Notes: generated by a model not told the origin, from the letters alone. 64,000 bases of DNA from Bifidobacterium thermophilum (GCA_000741495.1 JGZV01000001.1:186001-250000); one strand, 5' to 3'. Positions 27,801 to 37,039 are shown, counted from the first letter of the stretch. Made by a program: numbers and translations.

Positions 27801-28609
27801 CCGTCGCCAAGCCGCATGTGGTGATCCCGGTGTTCCCGGGCAACAACTGCGAGTACGATTCCGCGGCGGCGTTCGAACGCGCAGGCGCCGATGTGAGCAC
27901 GCTCATCGTGAACAACCTCACTCCGCAGGCGGTCGCCGAATCCACGCAGGCGCTGGTCGACGAGATCCGCCGCAGCCAGATTGTCATGATCCCGGGCGGT
28001 TTCTCCGGCGGCGACGAGCCCGACGGGTCGGCGAAGTTCATCACCGCGTTCTTCCGCGCCCCGGCCGTCACCGACGCGGTGCGCGATTTGCTCAAGAACC
28101 GCGACGGTTTGATGCTTGGCATCTGCAACGGCTTCCAGGCGCTTGTCAAGCTCGGCCTCGTGCCGTACGGCGACATCGTGCCGATGACCGACGCCTGCCC
28201 GACGCTGACCTTCAACACCATCGGCCGCCATCAGAGCCGTCTGGTGCGTACGCGTGTGGCTTCCGACCTGTCCCCGTGGCTGGCGCAAAGCGCGGTCGGC
28301 GACGTGCACACCATCGCGATTTCGCACGGCGAAGGCCGGTTCGTGGCTTCCGACGACGTGCTCGCCAAGCTCAAGGCCAACGGCCAAATCGCCACGCAGT
28401 ATGTGGACGCCGACGGCGTGCCCGGCATGGATCTGGACGTCAACCCGAACGGCTCGATGCTCGCCATCGAAGGCATCACCAGCCCGGACGGCCGCGTGTT
28501 CGGCAAGATGGGCCATTCCGAGCGCTACACGGACGGCACGTTCATGAACGTGCCCGGCGATAAGCTCCAGCCGCTGTTCACCAGCGGTGTGAAGTATTTC
28601 ACCGCCTGA
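24875..28609 (+). CDS. purL: Phosphoribosylformylglycinamidine synthase, single-chain
   Basis: PurL converts FGAR, glutamine and ATP to FGAM. This is the long fused type (1244 residues). An N-terminal PurS-like domain begins VFRVYVEKKPGFDVEARQL. Then come the two AIRS-like halves (TYWSDHCRHTTF; FLFKNETHNHPTEIEPFGGAATCIGG; FGAGGVSVATGEIADG) and a C-terminal glutaminase with nucleophile Cys in LMLGICNGFQALVKLG and the His/Glu of FGKMGHSERY. The start is GTG at 24875, 4 nt after AGAAGGAA. It follows purC and ends in a clear terminator. The long form is known in some actinobacteria and proteobacteria. Confidence 0.97.
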   Translation: MVFRVYVEKKPGFDVEARQLENELKTILGIKGLTGLRIVNRYDVEGISRELFNQATTTVFSEPQVDNASEEMPDFGDSAVFAVEFLPGQFDQRADSASECIQLISQGERPTVRSAKVYALEGNLDEQAVEQIKQYVINPVEAREASLEPKSTLKVQVAKPAKVEVIAGFDELDDEGLQRFIDERGLAMDLADAKVCQEYFHGEHREPTITEIKVIDTYWSDHCRHTTFGTQLDEVDIDDNVVKAAFDKYMAMRHELGRDGKPVCLMDMGTIGAKWLKKNGILKNLDESEEINACTVKVKVDVNGEDQDWLFLFKNETHNHPTEIEPFGGAATCIGGCIRDPLSGRSYVYQAMRVTGAGDPRVPVSETLKGKLPQRKIVTTAAAGYSSYGNQIGLATGQVDEIYHPGYVAKRMEVGAVVGATPADHVRRETPTPGDKIILLGGRTGRDGIGGATGASKAHDEESLEKDGAEVQKGNAPVERKLQRLFRRKDACRLIKRCNDFGAGGVSVATGEIADGLTINLDLVPKKYEGLDGTELAISESQERMAVDVAADDVDEFLGYAREENLEATVIATVTEEKVMRMTWQGDTIVNLSRAFLASNGAPKHQTVHVEQGGSYTTPWRDGSLKDRMHTLVTDINVASNKGLSERFDSTIGAATVLMPFGGKRQLTPSMAMVAKLPVFGETTTASAMAWGFNPYIMEKNQFTGAYLSVVESLAKLVSAGFRREDAYLSFQEYFGKLRDVPERWGKPAAAVLGALMAQVDLGVGAIGGKDSMSGSFEDLDVPPTLISFAVAVGNMHRATSPEFKQAGHRIVRIAPRYAADGLTPDRDGLLEAMDAVESLTEFHDALAVSTPGYGASAEALFKMTLGNRIGVKLDDTIAVDDLFTPAYGSFLVELDDNAKLPAVSNRVEIGVIGETTDAYEFVAGGERLDLDQVQEDWESAMEGVFPYRSKGAERGSVTETEEFHAPKKTVYTGSPVAKPHVVIPVFPGNNCEYDSAAAFERAGADVSTLIVNNLTPQAVAESTQALVDEIRRSQIVMIPGGFSGGDEPDGSAKFITAFFRAPAVTDAVRDLLKNRDGLMLGICNGFQALVKLGLVPYGDIVPMTDACPTLTFNTIGRHQSRLVRTRVASDLSPWLAQSAVGDVHTIAISHGEGRFVASDDVLAKLKANGQIATQYVDADGVPGMDLDVNPNGSMLAIEGITSPDGRVFGKMGHSERYTDGTFMNVPGDKLQPLFTSGVKYFTA

Positions 28610-28626
28610 GCCGCGACGTATAGGGG

Positions 28627-28665
28627 AAGAGCCTCCAGCCGTGTTGTACGGCTGGAGGCTCTTTT
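28627..28665 (+). terminator. Terminator after purL
   Basis: A 15-bp perfect stem (AAGAGCCTCCAGCCG, 7-nt loop) ending in CTCTTTTCG, 18 nt after the stop. Confidence 0.85.
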
Positions 28666-28744
28666 CGTATGCGATTGGCACGATGCCGCGAAACCAGGTA
28701 AGTCACGCATTATCAGCGATTCACGTGGCACGGCTCACACCATG

Positions 28745-29860
28745 TCATGCCGCGGCGTTCTGGATTGAGCATGTCAAATCCAATGCCGCACCGGAATGCG
28801 GCAGGGTGTGCGCCGTGGCACGCCATGTCCCCGCGTCGCTTGATGACGGAATCGCGGCATGGCATGCGGCGAACTGGTCTTTGGTAATCCGCAGCACCAC
28901 GCCGGCACCAGTGACCGGATCATAGCCTTTCACCTCATACTGGCGTGATGAGAACAATCCGTGCTGTCCGCTGGTCAACTGGGTGGGCACGAACTGCACC
29001 TCATGTCGGGTGAGCAGTGGCGGAACGTCTCGGGAGACAAGCCCCACAGCCACCAGCGCGACCACCAGCACCACCACTGCGCGGGTCATGACCGAGGCGG
29101 CAGCACGGTGATACCGTGCCTCCCTACGCTGCCTGACGATTGTCACCATCGCCAATATTGCCGCCGGAATGCCAATACCATCGACGAAGAGCAGCCACCC
29201 CACATAGTGGATGAGCATGTGGTCAACGAATTGTGCCGCGATTGCAGCGGCCAACAATATCGGCGCACAACAGGCGAGAACGATGACCGCTACCGGGGTT
29301 TCATGCCGCTGCGATGTGCGAGGGCCCGCATAGACATCACCGTTGGAAAGTACTGATAACGCGGTGTCCGGCACGGTGCCGACGCCGGATATCGCAAGAG
29401 CATCGACATCAGGACGGCCTGCCGATGAGACACCGAACGTAGCAGATGATCCAGCGGTGGGTTCACGGGACATGTTGTCGTCAAACTGAATCGGCACATA
29501 CGTGTCCTGCGCCAGCATGTTATGCGGGTCAAACGCGGCCAGCAGCGCCTCATCGGATTGGGGATCGGCAAACGCAGCCACAGCAACCCCGGAGGCATGG
29601 GGCTGGTTCACCGTGCTCTCAGATGCCGAAGAATCATATTGCACAGCTGTCTGCCGGCTGCCATCATCGTGGTCGGTGCGCCGGTCTTGATTCGTATCGG
29701 CTGCCGGCTGGGGAGTAAACACCATACCCGGCGCTGTCGTAGTCTCATCGGTGCCATCAATGTCACCCGGGAAATCCGCTATGCCGGCGGCATCATGCCA
29801 TCCCATCGTCTCCGGACGCATCGCAGCCCCTTCCATACTTTGTCGCATATTCGCCGTCAC
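28745..29860 (-). CDS. Hypothetical membrane protein
   Basis: A 371-residue protein I do not recognise. Residues 1 to about 185 are hydrophilic, acidic and Ser/Thr/Asp-rich. Three or four hydrophobic helices follow (VAVIVLACCAPILLAAAIAA, LIHYVGWLLFVDGIGIPAAI, AVVVLVVALVAVGLVSRDV), then a C-terminal soluble domain of about 80 residues that is probably exported. The start is placed at GTG 29860, 5-6 nt after AAGGAAG; the frame is open 11 codons further. It is convergent with purL and lies in a group of three unrelated-looking small membrane proteins (28.7-31.2 kb). The multiple acidic repeats suggest a cytosolic disordered region. Confidence 0.7.
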   Translation of the reverse strand: MTANMRQSMEGAAMRPETMGWHDAAGIADFPGDIDGTDETTTAPGMVFTPQPAADTNQDRRTDHDDGSRQTAVQYDSSASESTVNQPHASGVAVAAFADPQSDEALLAAFDPHNMLAQDTYVPIQFDDNMSREPTAGSSATFGVSSAGRPDVDALAISGVGTVPDTALSVLSNGDVYAGPRTSQRHETPVAVIVLACCAPILLAAAIAAQFVDHMLIHYVGWLLFVDGIGIPAAILAMVTIVRQRREARYHRAAASVMTRAVVVLVVALVAVGLVSRDVPPLLTRHEVQFVPTQLTSGQHGLFSSRQYEVKGYDPVTGAGVVLRITKDQFAACHAAIPSSSDAGTWRATAHTLPHSGAALDLTCSIQNAAA

Positions 29861-30000
29861 GTTCTCTTCCTTGACGCGACAACACGCAACCATGCGTTAC
29901 CGCCACGCTAGCAACGCAGGACGACGAACACGGGCGTCCGCCTCCCCACTGACCGGATAGCCAGCACCTTCAAGGCATCAGTTGAGAACACGGCAGGATT

Positions 30001-30489
30001 TCATGTACGCCGCACGTCAGGGACGACAACCGTGGTGCAGCACACGCAGCAGCGTTGCATCAACGGCCACGGTTCACCCTCCTTGATCAGAGGAATCGTA
30101 TTGTCCCCCTGACACCATGGGCAAATCCACGTCACCGACCGGCCGATGGAATCGCATCGCGGCGCCGCAACAGCGTAACGGAGCACCTTCCTGCCGCGCT
30201 CCGCACGACGCTCATCACGCAAATGCGCCCAATCGATGAGAATCGCGAACCCTATGACGCGAAGCAGCGATTGTGCCAAATCGACCTGGCTCATCATGCC
30301 TTTGACAAACGCGACGACCACGACAACCGCCACCGCCGCGTCAAGCATATACAGAAACGCGATACACCGCCGTTGGATGGTCAACCGTCTCGCATGCCGT
30401 TCGTTACGACGGCGAATCTCACGTTGTCGAGGGTCTTCCGTCTCATCGTCTCGCCCATACGGGGACGCCCCCTGTTGCCACGGTTCCAT
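30001..30489 (-). CDS. Hypothetical membrane protein with C-terminal Cys-rich (zinc-ribbon-like) motif
   Basis: About 162 residues. A charged N-terminus (RQREIRRRNERHARR) is followed by two hydrophobic helices (AFLYMLDAAVAVVVVVAFV and LLRVIGFAILIDWAHL). A soluble tail has WICPWCQGDNTIPL and LMQRCCVCCTTVVV, a C-x2-C plus C-x2-C pattern that could bind zinc. The start is uncertain: the ATG at 30489 has GGAG 6 nt upstream, but the frame is open to 30588. It is preceded by the divergent gene at 30692. No function can be assigned. Confidence 0.6.
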   Translation of the reverse strand: MEPWQQGASPYGRDDETEDPRQREIRRRNERHARRLTIQRRCIAFLYMLDAAVAVVVVVAFVKGMMSQVDLAQSLLRVIGFAILIDWAHLRDERRAERGRKVLRYAVAAPRCDSIGRSVTWICPWCQGDNTIPLIKEGEPWPLMQRCCVCCTTVVVPDVRRT

Positions 30490-30691
30490 ACCATGCTCCA
30501 TCCAGTTCTTGCAGCCATACGGCATACCATTCCACCGACGCTCAGCTTCGAGCCTTCCTCCATGGTAACGCCATTGCACACCAGCCATCCGGCAGTGCGA
30601 TTATCATGAACGCCGACAACGGGAAGCCGCGTCCGAAGCACAGACGCGACACACCACCTGCCCACACGTGTCTGACCGCAAGGAGCGTCAC

Positions 30692-31189
30692 ATGTCCACC
30701 AACCAGCCAAATCCCGACCTACCGCCATACCCGAACCAGCCGGGCGACAACCAGCCGGCCTATCAAGACCAGTCCGCATACGCGAGTCAGCCGGCACCCG
30801 ACCTGCCGCCCCTGCCCAACCAGCCGACATACCAGAGCCAAGACGCGTATACGAATCAAGCCCCGTACGCCAACCAAGTGCCGAACCCAGCCCAGCAGCC
30901 GTACGCCCCGGCATATCAGGGATATCCGCAGTATCAGCCGGCACCCGTGCAGCCGAGCGGCACCACTGACCTCGGCGGGTGGATCGTCACGCTGATCCTG
31001 TCCGGCATCCCCATCGTCGGATTCATTCTGCTGATCTGCTGGGCCGCCGGCCTTGGCGGCGAGCAGCACCGGGACCGCCGCAACTGGGCGCTCGCACAGA
31101 TCATCATCAGCGTAGCGGTCACCGTCATCGCGGTCATCATCATCGTGGCCACCGGTTTCTCATTCAGCGAGCTGCTCAACGAAAGCTGA
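30692..31189 (+). CDS. Pro/Gln/Tyr-rich small membrane protein
   Basis: A 165-residue protein. The first 90 residues are low-complexity, built from repeats of NQP-Y and APY-type motifs (about six Asn-Gln-Pro/Ala units). They are followed by two membrane helices (GGWIVTLILSGIPIVGFILL and IIISVAVTVIAVIIIVATGF) joined by a charged loop GEQHRDRRNWAL. The loop between helices resembles those of small actinobacterial interaction-type membrane proteins. AAGGAG lies 7 nt before the ATG at 30692. The repetitive N-terminus is likely cytosolic and disordered. It is divergent from the Cys-rich protein. Function unknown. Confidence 0.75.
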   Translation: MSTNQPNPDLPPYPNQPGDNQPAYQDQSAYASQPAPDLPPLPNQPTYQSQDAYTNQAPYANQVPNPAQQPYAPAYQGYPQYQPAPVQPSGTTDLGGWIVTLILSGIPIVGFILLICWAAGLGGEQHRDRRNWALAQIIISVAVTVIAVIIIVATGFSFSELLNES

Positions 31190-31233
31190 CACCTGTGAAT
31201 CCGGTAATCGCAACGACAACCGGCGATAACGAC

Positions 31234-31272
31234 ATGAGGGGCGCCACGCATACACAGCGTGGCGCCCCTCAT
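31234..31272. terminator. 16-bp perfect inverted repeat between convergent genes
   Basis: Arms begin ATGAGGGGCGCCACGC with a 7-nt loop; it lies between the convergent ends of the gene at 30692-31189 and galE. Neither side has a T-run, so bidirectional termination is likely but not certain. Confidence 0.55.
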
Positions 31273-31355
31273 GGTCTATTACCTTGGACGGTACCGCGAA
31301 TCAGCGCGGCTCGACGCGACCATGAAACATGGCGCGCCCGACCCGCCGTTACCCA

Positions 31356-32357
31356 TTACTTGCGGTCGCCGTAGCCTTCCGGATGGCTTGAATGCCAAGC
31401 CCACGCGGAGGCGATGATCTTGTCGATATTGTCGAACTGCGGCTTCCAGCCGAGCACACTGCGGGCCTTGTCGGAGGCGGCAATCAGCGTATCCGGGTCA
31501 CCGGGGCGACGCGGAGCCATCTCGGCGGGGATCTCCTTGCCGGTCACCCGGCGGGCGGCCTCAAGAATCTGCAGGTTCGAGAAGCCTGTGGACGAGCCAA
31601 GGTTGAACGCCGAGGATTCGTTGCCCTCACGCAGGTACTTGACCGCGAGGATATGCGCGTCCGCCAAATCGTACGGATGCACATAATCACGCACGTTCGT
31701 ACCGTCAGGCGTGTTGTAATCATTGCCGAAAATCTTGAGCACGTCACGCTTGCCCTGCGCCACCTGCAGCACAATCGGCAGCAAATGGGTTTCCGGATTG
31801 TGATCTTCGCCGATCGAACCGTCCGGCTTGGCGCCGGCGACGTTGAAGTAGCGCAACGCCACGAACTTGATGCCGTAGGCGAGGTCGGACCAGTGCATGA
31901 TCTTCTCCATCATGAGCTTGCTCTCGCCATACGGGTTGATCGGCTTCTGCGGGTCGGTCTCACGGATCGGCATCTTCTCGGGGATACCATAGGTGGCTGC
32001 GGTCGAAGAGAAGACGATGTTCTTGACGCCCACTTCGTTCATCACTTCGAGCAGCTTGACCATGCCTGCGGTGTTGTTGTCGAAGTATTTGAGCGGCTTC
32101 TTCATCGATTCGGCGACCAGCGAGTAGGCTGCGAAATGGATGACCGCGTCAACATCCGGGTTTTCCTTGAACACGGTGCGCATGAAATCCTGGTCGGCGA
32201 TGTCGCCCTGATAGAACTTCGCCGCCGGGTTGACCGCAGCGCGATGACCGGTGACCAGGCTGTCAACGACCACAACCTTCTCATCCGTGGTGTTGACCAG
32301 GCGGTCGACCATGTGCGAGCCGATGTAGCCGGCTCCGCCGAGGACCAATACTGCCAT
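31356..32357 (-). CDS. galE: UDP-glucose 4-epimerase
   Basis: GalE interconverts UDP-glucose and UDP-galactose for galactose use and glycan synthesis. The 333-residue extended SDR protein starts [20 protein letters not shown] (NAD-binding GxxGxxG). It contains the catalytic YGESK (Tyr-x3-Lys), the Ser/Thr of [10 protein letters not shown] and the substrate loop FNVAGA. AAGGAG lies 5 nt before the ATG at 32357; the frame is open 41 codons further without support. No Leloir gene is adjacent. Bifidobacteria commonly hold more than one galE paralogue, so its dedicated pathway is unknown. Confidence 0.93.
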   Translation of the reverse strand: MAVLVLGGAGYIGSHMVDRLVNTTDEKVVVVDSLVTGHRAAVNPAAKFYQGDIADQDFMRTVFKENPDVDAVIHFAAYSLVAESMKKPLKYFDNNTAGMVKLLEVMNEVGVKNIVFSSTAATYGIPEKMPIRETDPQKPINPYGESKLMMEKIMHWSDLAYGIKFVALRYFNVAGAKPDGSIGEDHNPETHLLPIVLQVAQGKRDVLKIFGNDYNTPDGTNVRDYVHPYDLADAHILAVKYLREGNESSAFNLGSSTGFSNLQILEAARRVTGKEIPAEMAPRRPGDPDTLIAASDKARSVLGWKPQFDNIDKIIASAWAWHSSHPEGYGDRK

Positions 32358-32506
32358 AACTGCTCCTTGCATGTCTGTGCCGGTTCCCGCATACGCGGGA
32401 AGCCAATGACCAGTGTACGCCGCAAGCCCTACTCCGGGGCGGCGCACACGACCGATGTTGCAATCCGGACGGTATCGCACATCAGGATTGTCATTATCGG
32501 GCCGTC

Positions 32507-32745
32507 ATGCGACTGATCGGTCACATTGCGGGCGGATACCAAGCCAAATCAGGCATGACCGGATGTTACCGCCGCTTGGTGCGACCGGTCAGTCACACTG
32601 CAGGACGATAGCCCGGTGGGCCGGCCGTGACAGGAAGCTACCGTCGCGTCGTGTAACCGGTTCATCACACGACAGACAGATACCCGGACGTTGTGCCGCC
32701 GACCCATCCGCTATCTCGCCGCTGTGTAACCGGGCGGTCACATCA
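32507..32745. repeat. Array of four palindromic units at 72-73 bp period, locus A
   Basis: 20-nt palindromes start at 32507, 32579, 32651 and 32724. The clearest is GTGCGACCGGTCAGTCACAC. Between them, degenerate flanks recur (GCTATC-CGCCGC before, GATACC after), so each unit folds as a longer imperfect hairpin. The same design occurs at 44.4 kb. It occupies the 600-nt galE-purF divergent region; the remainder shows only the purF promoter motif. Confidence 0.65.
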
Positions 32746-32891
32746 CAGACCGAATCACACATTCCGTCACCCGTCAACGCCCGACCAGACCGACAGGGAA
32801 CCGCTCTGGCATACGGTGAACGCGTCCCCTAATCACTGCGGCATCACACGCAACAAAACGACCTTCAGCCGAACGACAACCCAACCTGCGC

Positions 32892-32913
32892 GATGTAGCC
32901 GGCGGTTGATATG
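32892..32913 (+). promoter_or_regulatory. Shared purine promoter/operator motif before purF
   Basis: GATGTAGCCGGCG, one base, TTG, one base, TAT, exactly as before purC. It ends about 50 nt before the purF start. Confidence 0.45.
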
Positions 32914-32963
32914 TTGGTTACTAGCGAATCCCCCGTTTCCACGGTTTTGGAAGGAGCTTTGGC

Positions 32964-34493
32964 TTGTCAGCTGAACTCGAAGACATTCATGAAGAGTGCG
33001 GCATTTTCGGCGTCTGGGGACACCCTGATGCCGCCCGCCTCACCTATTTCGGTTTGCATGCGTTGCAGCACCGCGGCCAGGAAGGTGCCGGTATCGTCTC
33101 GAATGACAACGGCCACCTGATCGGGCACCGTGGACTCGGCCTGCTCACCCAAGTATTCTCCGACGAACACGAAATCGAACGGCTCAAAGGCGACAAAGCC
33201 ATCGGTCACGTGCGTTACGCGACGTCCGGCTCCGGATCGGTGGACAACATCCAGCCGTTCCTGTTCCGCTTCCACGACGGTGACGTCGCGCTCGGCCACA
33301 ACGGCAACCTCACCAACTGCGTGAGCCTGCGCCGGCAGCTGGAAGACGAAGGAGCGATTTTCCACTCCAATTCCGACACCGAAGTGCTCATGCACCTGAT
33401 TCGCCGTTCGGACGCCCCCACCTTCATGGACAAGCTCAAGGAGGCGCTTAACAAGGTGCACGGCGGTTTCGCCTACCTGCTCATGACCGAGCATGCGATG
33501 ATCGGCGCGCTTGACCCGAACGGATTCCGCCCGCTGTCCTTGGGACGTATGAAGAACGGCGCGTACGTGTTGGCGTCCGAAACCTGCGCGCTGGACATCG
33601 TCGGCGCGGAGTTCGTGCGCGACATCGGCCCCGGCGAAATCATCGTCGTGGACGACGAAGGTTATCACATGGACCGCTACACGACCAACACGCAGCTGGC
33701 CATCTGCTCCATGGAGTACATCTACTTCGCGCGACCGGATTCCAACATCTACGGTGTCAACGTGCATTCGGCACGCAAACGCATGGGTGCGATCCTCGCC
33801 AAAGAGGCTCCCGCCCCCGCCGACATGGTCATCGCCGTGCCGAACTCCTCGCTGTCCGCGGCATCCGGCTTCTCCGAGACCAGCGGCCTGCCGAACGAGA
33901 TGGGGCTGATCAAGAACCAGTATGTGGCGCGCACCTTCATCCAGCCGACGCAGGAACTGCGCGAGCAGGGCGTGCGTATGAAGCTGTCCGCCGTACGCGG
34001 CGTCGTCAAGGGCAAGAGCGTCGCGGTGATTGACGATTCCATCGTCCGCGGCACCACGTCACGTCGCATCGTGCAGCTGTTACGTGAAGCCGGCGCCCGC
34101 GAAGTGCATATGCGTATCTCCTCGCCGCCGCTGAAATACCCGTGCTTCTACGGCATCGACATCCAGACAACCAAGGAGCTGATCGCCGCGAAGAAATCCG
34201 TCGAGGAAATCCGCGAGTATATCGGCGCCGACTCCTTGGCGTTCCTGTCTCTGGACGGTCTGGTCGAAGCTATCGGCCTGCATGCGGATGCCCCGTACGG
34301 CGGCCTGTGCGTCGCCTATTTCAACGGCGATTATCCGACCGCGCTCGACGATTACGAGGAGTCGTTCCTCAAGTCGCTGACCCCCGAGGACCGTGTGAGA
34401 ATCGCCAAGTTCGCACACGACAAGAGCCGATATGAGGGCAACGAGTTCTCCACGGATGTCAAAACGCTCCAGGCTCAACTGGCGAAGGCCTGA
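32964..34493 (+). CDS. purF: Amidophosphoribosyltransferase
   Basis: PurF makes phosphoribosylamine from PRPP and glutamine, the committed purine step and usual feedback point. The 509-residue protein has an 11-residue propeptide before the nucleophile Cys ([12 protein letters not shown]). The glutaminase domain includes [10 protein letters not shown] and LGHNGNLTN, and the PRPP loop is [16 protein letters not shown]. Of the iron-sulfur ligands known in the B. subtilis enzyme, Cys in [14 protein letters not shown] and GLCVAYF are visible, but one of the last pair appears replaced. The start is TTG at 32964, 7 nt after AAGGAG. It leads purF-purM-purD. Confidence 0.96.
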   Translation: MSAELEDIHEECGIFGVWGHPDAARLTYFGLHALQHRGQEGAGIVSNDNGHLIGHRGLGLLTQVFSDEHEIERLKGDKAIGHVRYATSGSGSVDNIQPFLFRFHDGDVALGHNGNLTNCVSLRRQLEDEGAIFHSNSDTEVLMHLIRRSDAPTFMDKLKEALNKVHGGFAYLLMTEHAMIGALDPNGFRPLSLGRMKNGAYVLASETCALDIVGAEFVRDIGPGEIIVVDDEGYHMDRYTTNTQLAICSMEYIYFARPDSNIYGVNVHSARKRMGAILAKEAPAPADMVIAVPNSSLSAASGFSETSGLPNEMGLIKNQYVARTFIQPTQELREQGVRMKLSAVRGVVKGKSVAVIDDSIVRGTTSRRIVQLLREAGAREVHMRISSPPLKYPCFYGIDIQTTKELIAAKKSVEEIREYIGADSLAFLSLDGLVEAIGLHADAPYGGLCVAYFNGDYPTALDDYEESFLKSLTPEDRVRIAKFAHDKSRYEGNEFSTDVKTLQAQLAKA

Positions 34494-34496
34494 GAT

Positions 34497-34532
34497 GATG
34501 CCGCTGCAACCGTATACGGGTGCAGCGGCATC
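34497..34532 (+). terminator. Hairpin right after purF
   Basis: 15-bp near-perfect arms (GATGCCGCTGCA...) with a 6-nt loop start 3 nt after the purF stop. There is no T-run. It may attenuate or protect the purF message ahead of purM. Confidence 0.5.
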
Positions 34533-34633
34533 GTCATGCCTGCCACGGTCAGATGCCCCGGACGAAACCCATCAATTCCATCAATCCAACTCGTCTACAA
34601 ACCAAACGTCAGACAAATCAAGAAAGGTCAGTC

Positions 34634-35668
34634 ATGCCAGAAGCGTATGAGAAGGCAGGAGTCAGTGTCGAAGCCGGCTACGAGGTAGTCAAGCGCATCA
34701 AATCGCATGTCGCCCGCACGAACCGTCCCGGTGTGGTCGGCGGTATCGGCGGTTTCGGCGGCCTGTTCGACCTCGCCTCGCTCGGTTACCGCGAACCAGT
34801 GCTCATTTCCGGCACCGACGGCGTGGGCACCAAACTCATGGTCGCCAAGATGGCGAACAAGCACGATAAGATCGGCATCGACTGTGTGGCCATGTGCGTC
34901 AACGATATTGCCGCCCAAGGCGCTGAACCGCTGTTCTTCCTCGACTATATTGCGTGCGGCAAGAACGATCCGGCCCTGCTCGAGCAGGTCGTTTCCGGCG
35001 TGGCTGACGGTTGCGTGCAGTCCGAGTGCGCGCTGATCGGCGGCGAAACCGCCGAAATGCCCGGCATGTATGACCCGGACGAGTATGATCTTGCCGGTTT
35101 CGCCGTGGGTGTCGCCGAAAAGTCTGATATCGTCGACGGTTCGACCATCACCGAGGGTGACGCGCTCATCGGTCTGCCGTCCACCGGCGTGCACTCCAAC
35201 GGGTTCTCGCTGGTACGCAAGGCCCTGTTCGAGCAGGCCGGCTACACGGTCGACACCAAGCTTGACGAGCTGGGCGGCAAAACCGTGGGCGAAGTCCTGC
35301 TCACCCCGACCAAAATCTACGTCAAGGCGCTCAAGCCGCTGTTCGCCGAGCACCTGATCAAGGGCGTCGCACACATCACCGGTGGCGGGTTCATCGAGAA
35401 CATCCCGCGCATGATCCCTGACGGCCTCGCGGCAAGCATCAATCTTGACGCGTTCCCCGTGCCGCCGATTTTCGACGTCATCGAACGCGCCGGCGGTGTG
35501 GATCATACGGAAATGTTCAACATTTTCAACATGGGTATCGGCATGGTGCTCGCCGTGGACGCTTCGAAAGCCCAAACCACGCTCGACCTGCTCAAAGCCA
35601 ACGGTGAGACGGCATACGAGATCGGCTCCATTGTTGCCAAGAGCGGCAGCGATGTCGAACTGCACTGA
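34634..35668 (+). CDS. purM: Phosphoribosylformylglycinamidine cyclo-ligase (AIR synthase)
   Basis: PurM closes the imidazole ring, FGAM to AIR. The 344-residue protein has the PurM/AIRS fold with [43 protein letters not shown] and [13 protein letters not shown]. The ATG at 34634 has AGAAAGG upstream; the frame is open 38 codons earlier without a ribosome site. It sits 140 nt after purF and 33 nt before purD, so it belongs to purF-purM-purD. Length is typical. Confidence 0.97.
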   Translation: MPEAYEKAGVSVEAGYEVVKRIKSHVARTNRPGVVGGIGGFGGLFDLASLGYREPVLISGTDGVGTKLMVAKMANKHDKIGIDCVAMCVNDIAAQGAEPLFFLDYIACGKNDPALLEQVVSGVADGCVQSECALIGGETAEMPGMYDPDEYDLAGFAVGVAEKSDIVDGSTITEGDALIGLPSTGVHSNGFSLVRKALFEQAGYTVDTKLDELGGKTVGEVLLTPTKIYVKALKPLFAEHLIKGVAHITGGGFIENIPRMIPDGLAASINLDAFPVPPIFDVIERAGGVDHTEMFNIFNMGIGMVLAVDASKAQTTLDLLKANGETAYEIGSIVAKSGSDVELH

Positions 35669-35701
35669 AACCAAGCGTCAGAACGAAAGGAACAAGTAGC
35701 C

Positions 35702-36976
35702 ATGGGAATGAAGGTTCTGGTCATCGGTTCAGGCGCGCGCGAACATGCCATCGCGCACGCGCTGCTGAAAAGCAATAGCGTCAGCGAAGTGACGGTCGCC
35801 CCCGGTAATCCGGGCATGCGATTGGACGGCATCAACACCACGCAGCTGGACCCGTCCAATCACGCCGCGCTCATCGACTTTGTCAAGGACAATCAGGTGG
35901 ATTGGGTGTTTGTCGGCCCGGAAGTGCCGCTGATCCAAGGCATTGTCGACGATTTCGAAGCGAACGGCATCAAAGCGTTCGGCCCGAACAAGGCCGCCGC
36001 CCAAATCGAGGGGTCCAAGGACTTCGCCAAGCAGCTTATGGAACGCCACGGCATCCCGACCGCGAAATACCGCACTTTCGATGATCTCGACAGCGCTGAA
36101 ACGTACGTGCGCGACCATGGTGCACCGATTGTGGTCAAGGCTGACGGCCTCGCCGCCGGCAAGGGCGTGACGGTCGCCATGGATGTGGATACCGCGCTCA
36201 AGGCGCTCGAGGATATTTTCGTCGACCACCGTTTCGGCGCGGCCGGTGCGAAGGTCGTCATCGAGGATTATCTCGAGGGGCAGGAATTCTCGCTGATGAG
36301 CTTCGTGAACGGCACCGAGTTCTGGCCGATGCCGATCTCGCAGGATCATAAGCGCGCCTTCGACGGCGACAAGGGCCCGAATACGGGCGGCATGGGCGCA
36401 TACAGCCCGGTGCCGCAAATCAGCCAGGACGTGGTTGATACAGCTATCGAGACGATTGTGCGTCCGACCGTTCAGGCTATGGCTGATGAAGGGACGCCGT
36501 TCACCGGCATTCTGTACGCCGGCCTGATCGCCACCGCGGACGGCCCGAAAGTCATCGAATTCAACGCCCGCTTCGGCGACCCGGAAACCGAAGTGGTGCT
36601 CCCCCGCCTGACTTCCGACTTCGGCGAAGGCATCAATGCGATCCTCAACAACGAGACCCCGACTTTCACGTGGAAGGATGACAACAAGACGACGCTCGGC
36701 GTGGTGCTCGCCTCGAACGGCTACCCGACCAACGTGATCAAGGGCGCCGCAATCCCCCAGATTCCGGTCGACGAATCCAGCCACGTGTATTACGCAGGCG
36801 TCACCACGGACGCCGACGGCAAGCTGGTCGCCAATTCCGGGCGCGTGCTGCTGCTGGAAACCACGGCGGACGACATCCGCTCCGCACAGGACAAAATCTA
36901 CGGCGTGCTCGACAAGCTCGACACGACCGGCATGTTCTACCGCCACGATATCGGTGCCAAGGCCCTGAACGCGTGA
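35702..36976 (+). CDS. purD: Phosphoribosylamine-glycine ligase (GAR synthetase)
   Basis: PurD ligates glycine to phosphoribosylamine, making GAR, the substrate of PurT. The 424-residue ATP-grasp protein reads MKVLVIGSGAREHAIAHAL near its start. It has APIVVKADGLAAGKGV, GPNTGGMGAYSP and FNARFGDPETEVVLPRL. The ATG at 35702 follows AAAGGAACAAGTAGCC; a second ATG two codons in (35708) matches the family N-terminus equally well. It is a stand-alone PurD, not fused to PurN or PurM, and is the last gene of its operon. Confidence 0.96.
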   Translation: MGMKVLVIGSGAREHAIAHALLKSNSVSEVTVAPGNPGMRLDGINTTQLDPSNHAALIDFVKDNQVDWVFVGPEVPLIQGIVDDFEANGIKAFGPNKAAAQIEGSKDFAKQLMERHGIPTAKYRTFDDLDSAETYVRDHGAPIVVKADGLAAGKGVTVAMDVDTALKALEDIFVDHRFGAAGAKVVIEDYLEGQEFSLMSFVNGTEFWPMPISQDHKRAFDGDKGPNTGGMGAYSPVPQISQDVVDTAIETIVRPTVQAMADEGTPFTGILYAGLIATADGPKVIEFNARFGDPETEVVLPRLTSDFGEGINAILNNETPTFTWKDDNKTTLGVVLASNGYPTNVIKGAAIPQIPVDESSHVYYAGVTTDADGKLVANSGRVLLLETTADDIRSAQDKIYGVLDKLDTTGMFYRHDIGAKALNA

Positions 36977-36990
36977 ACGGCTGAACACAC

Positions 36991-37031
36991 GAGTGGTCAG
37001 CTTACACGTCAAACACTCAGGCTGACCGCTC
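36991..37031 (+). terminator. Hairpin after purD
   Basis: Arms GAG-GGTCAGC/GCTGACC-CTC with one mismatch and a long loop, 14 nt after the purD stop. No T-run. Confidence 0.4.
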
Positions 37032-37039
37032 ACCTACTC

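Noticed and set aside
32325..32340. Third copy of the purine motif GATGTAGCCGGC
   Set aside because: It lies inside galE, where it encodes the conserved GAGYIGSH segment, and the TTG-TAT part is missing.
32507..32745. CRISPR array
   Set aside because: The repeats are few, degenerate and palindromic throughout, the spacing sequence is itself semi-conserved, and no cas gene is near.
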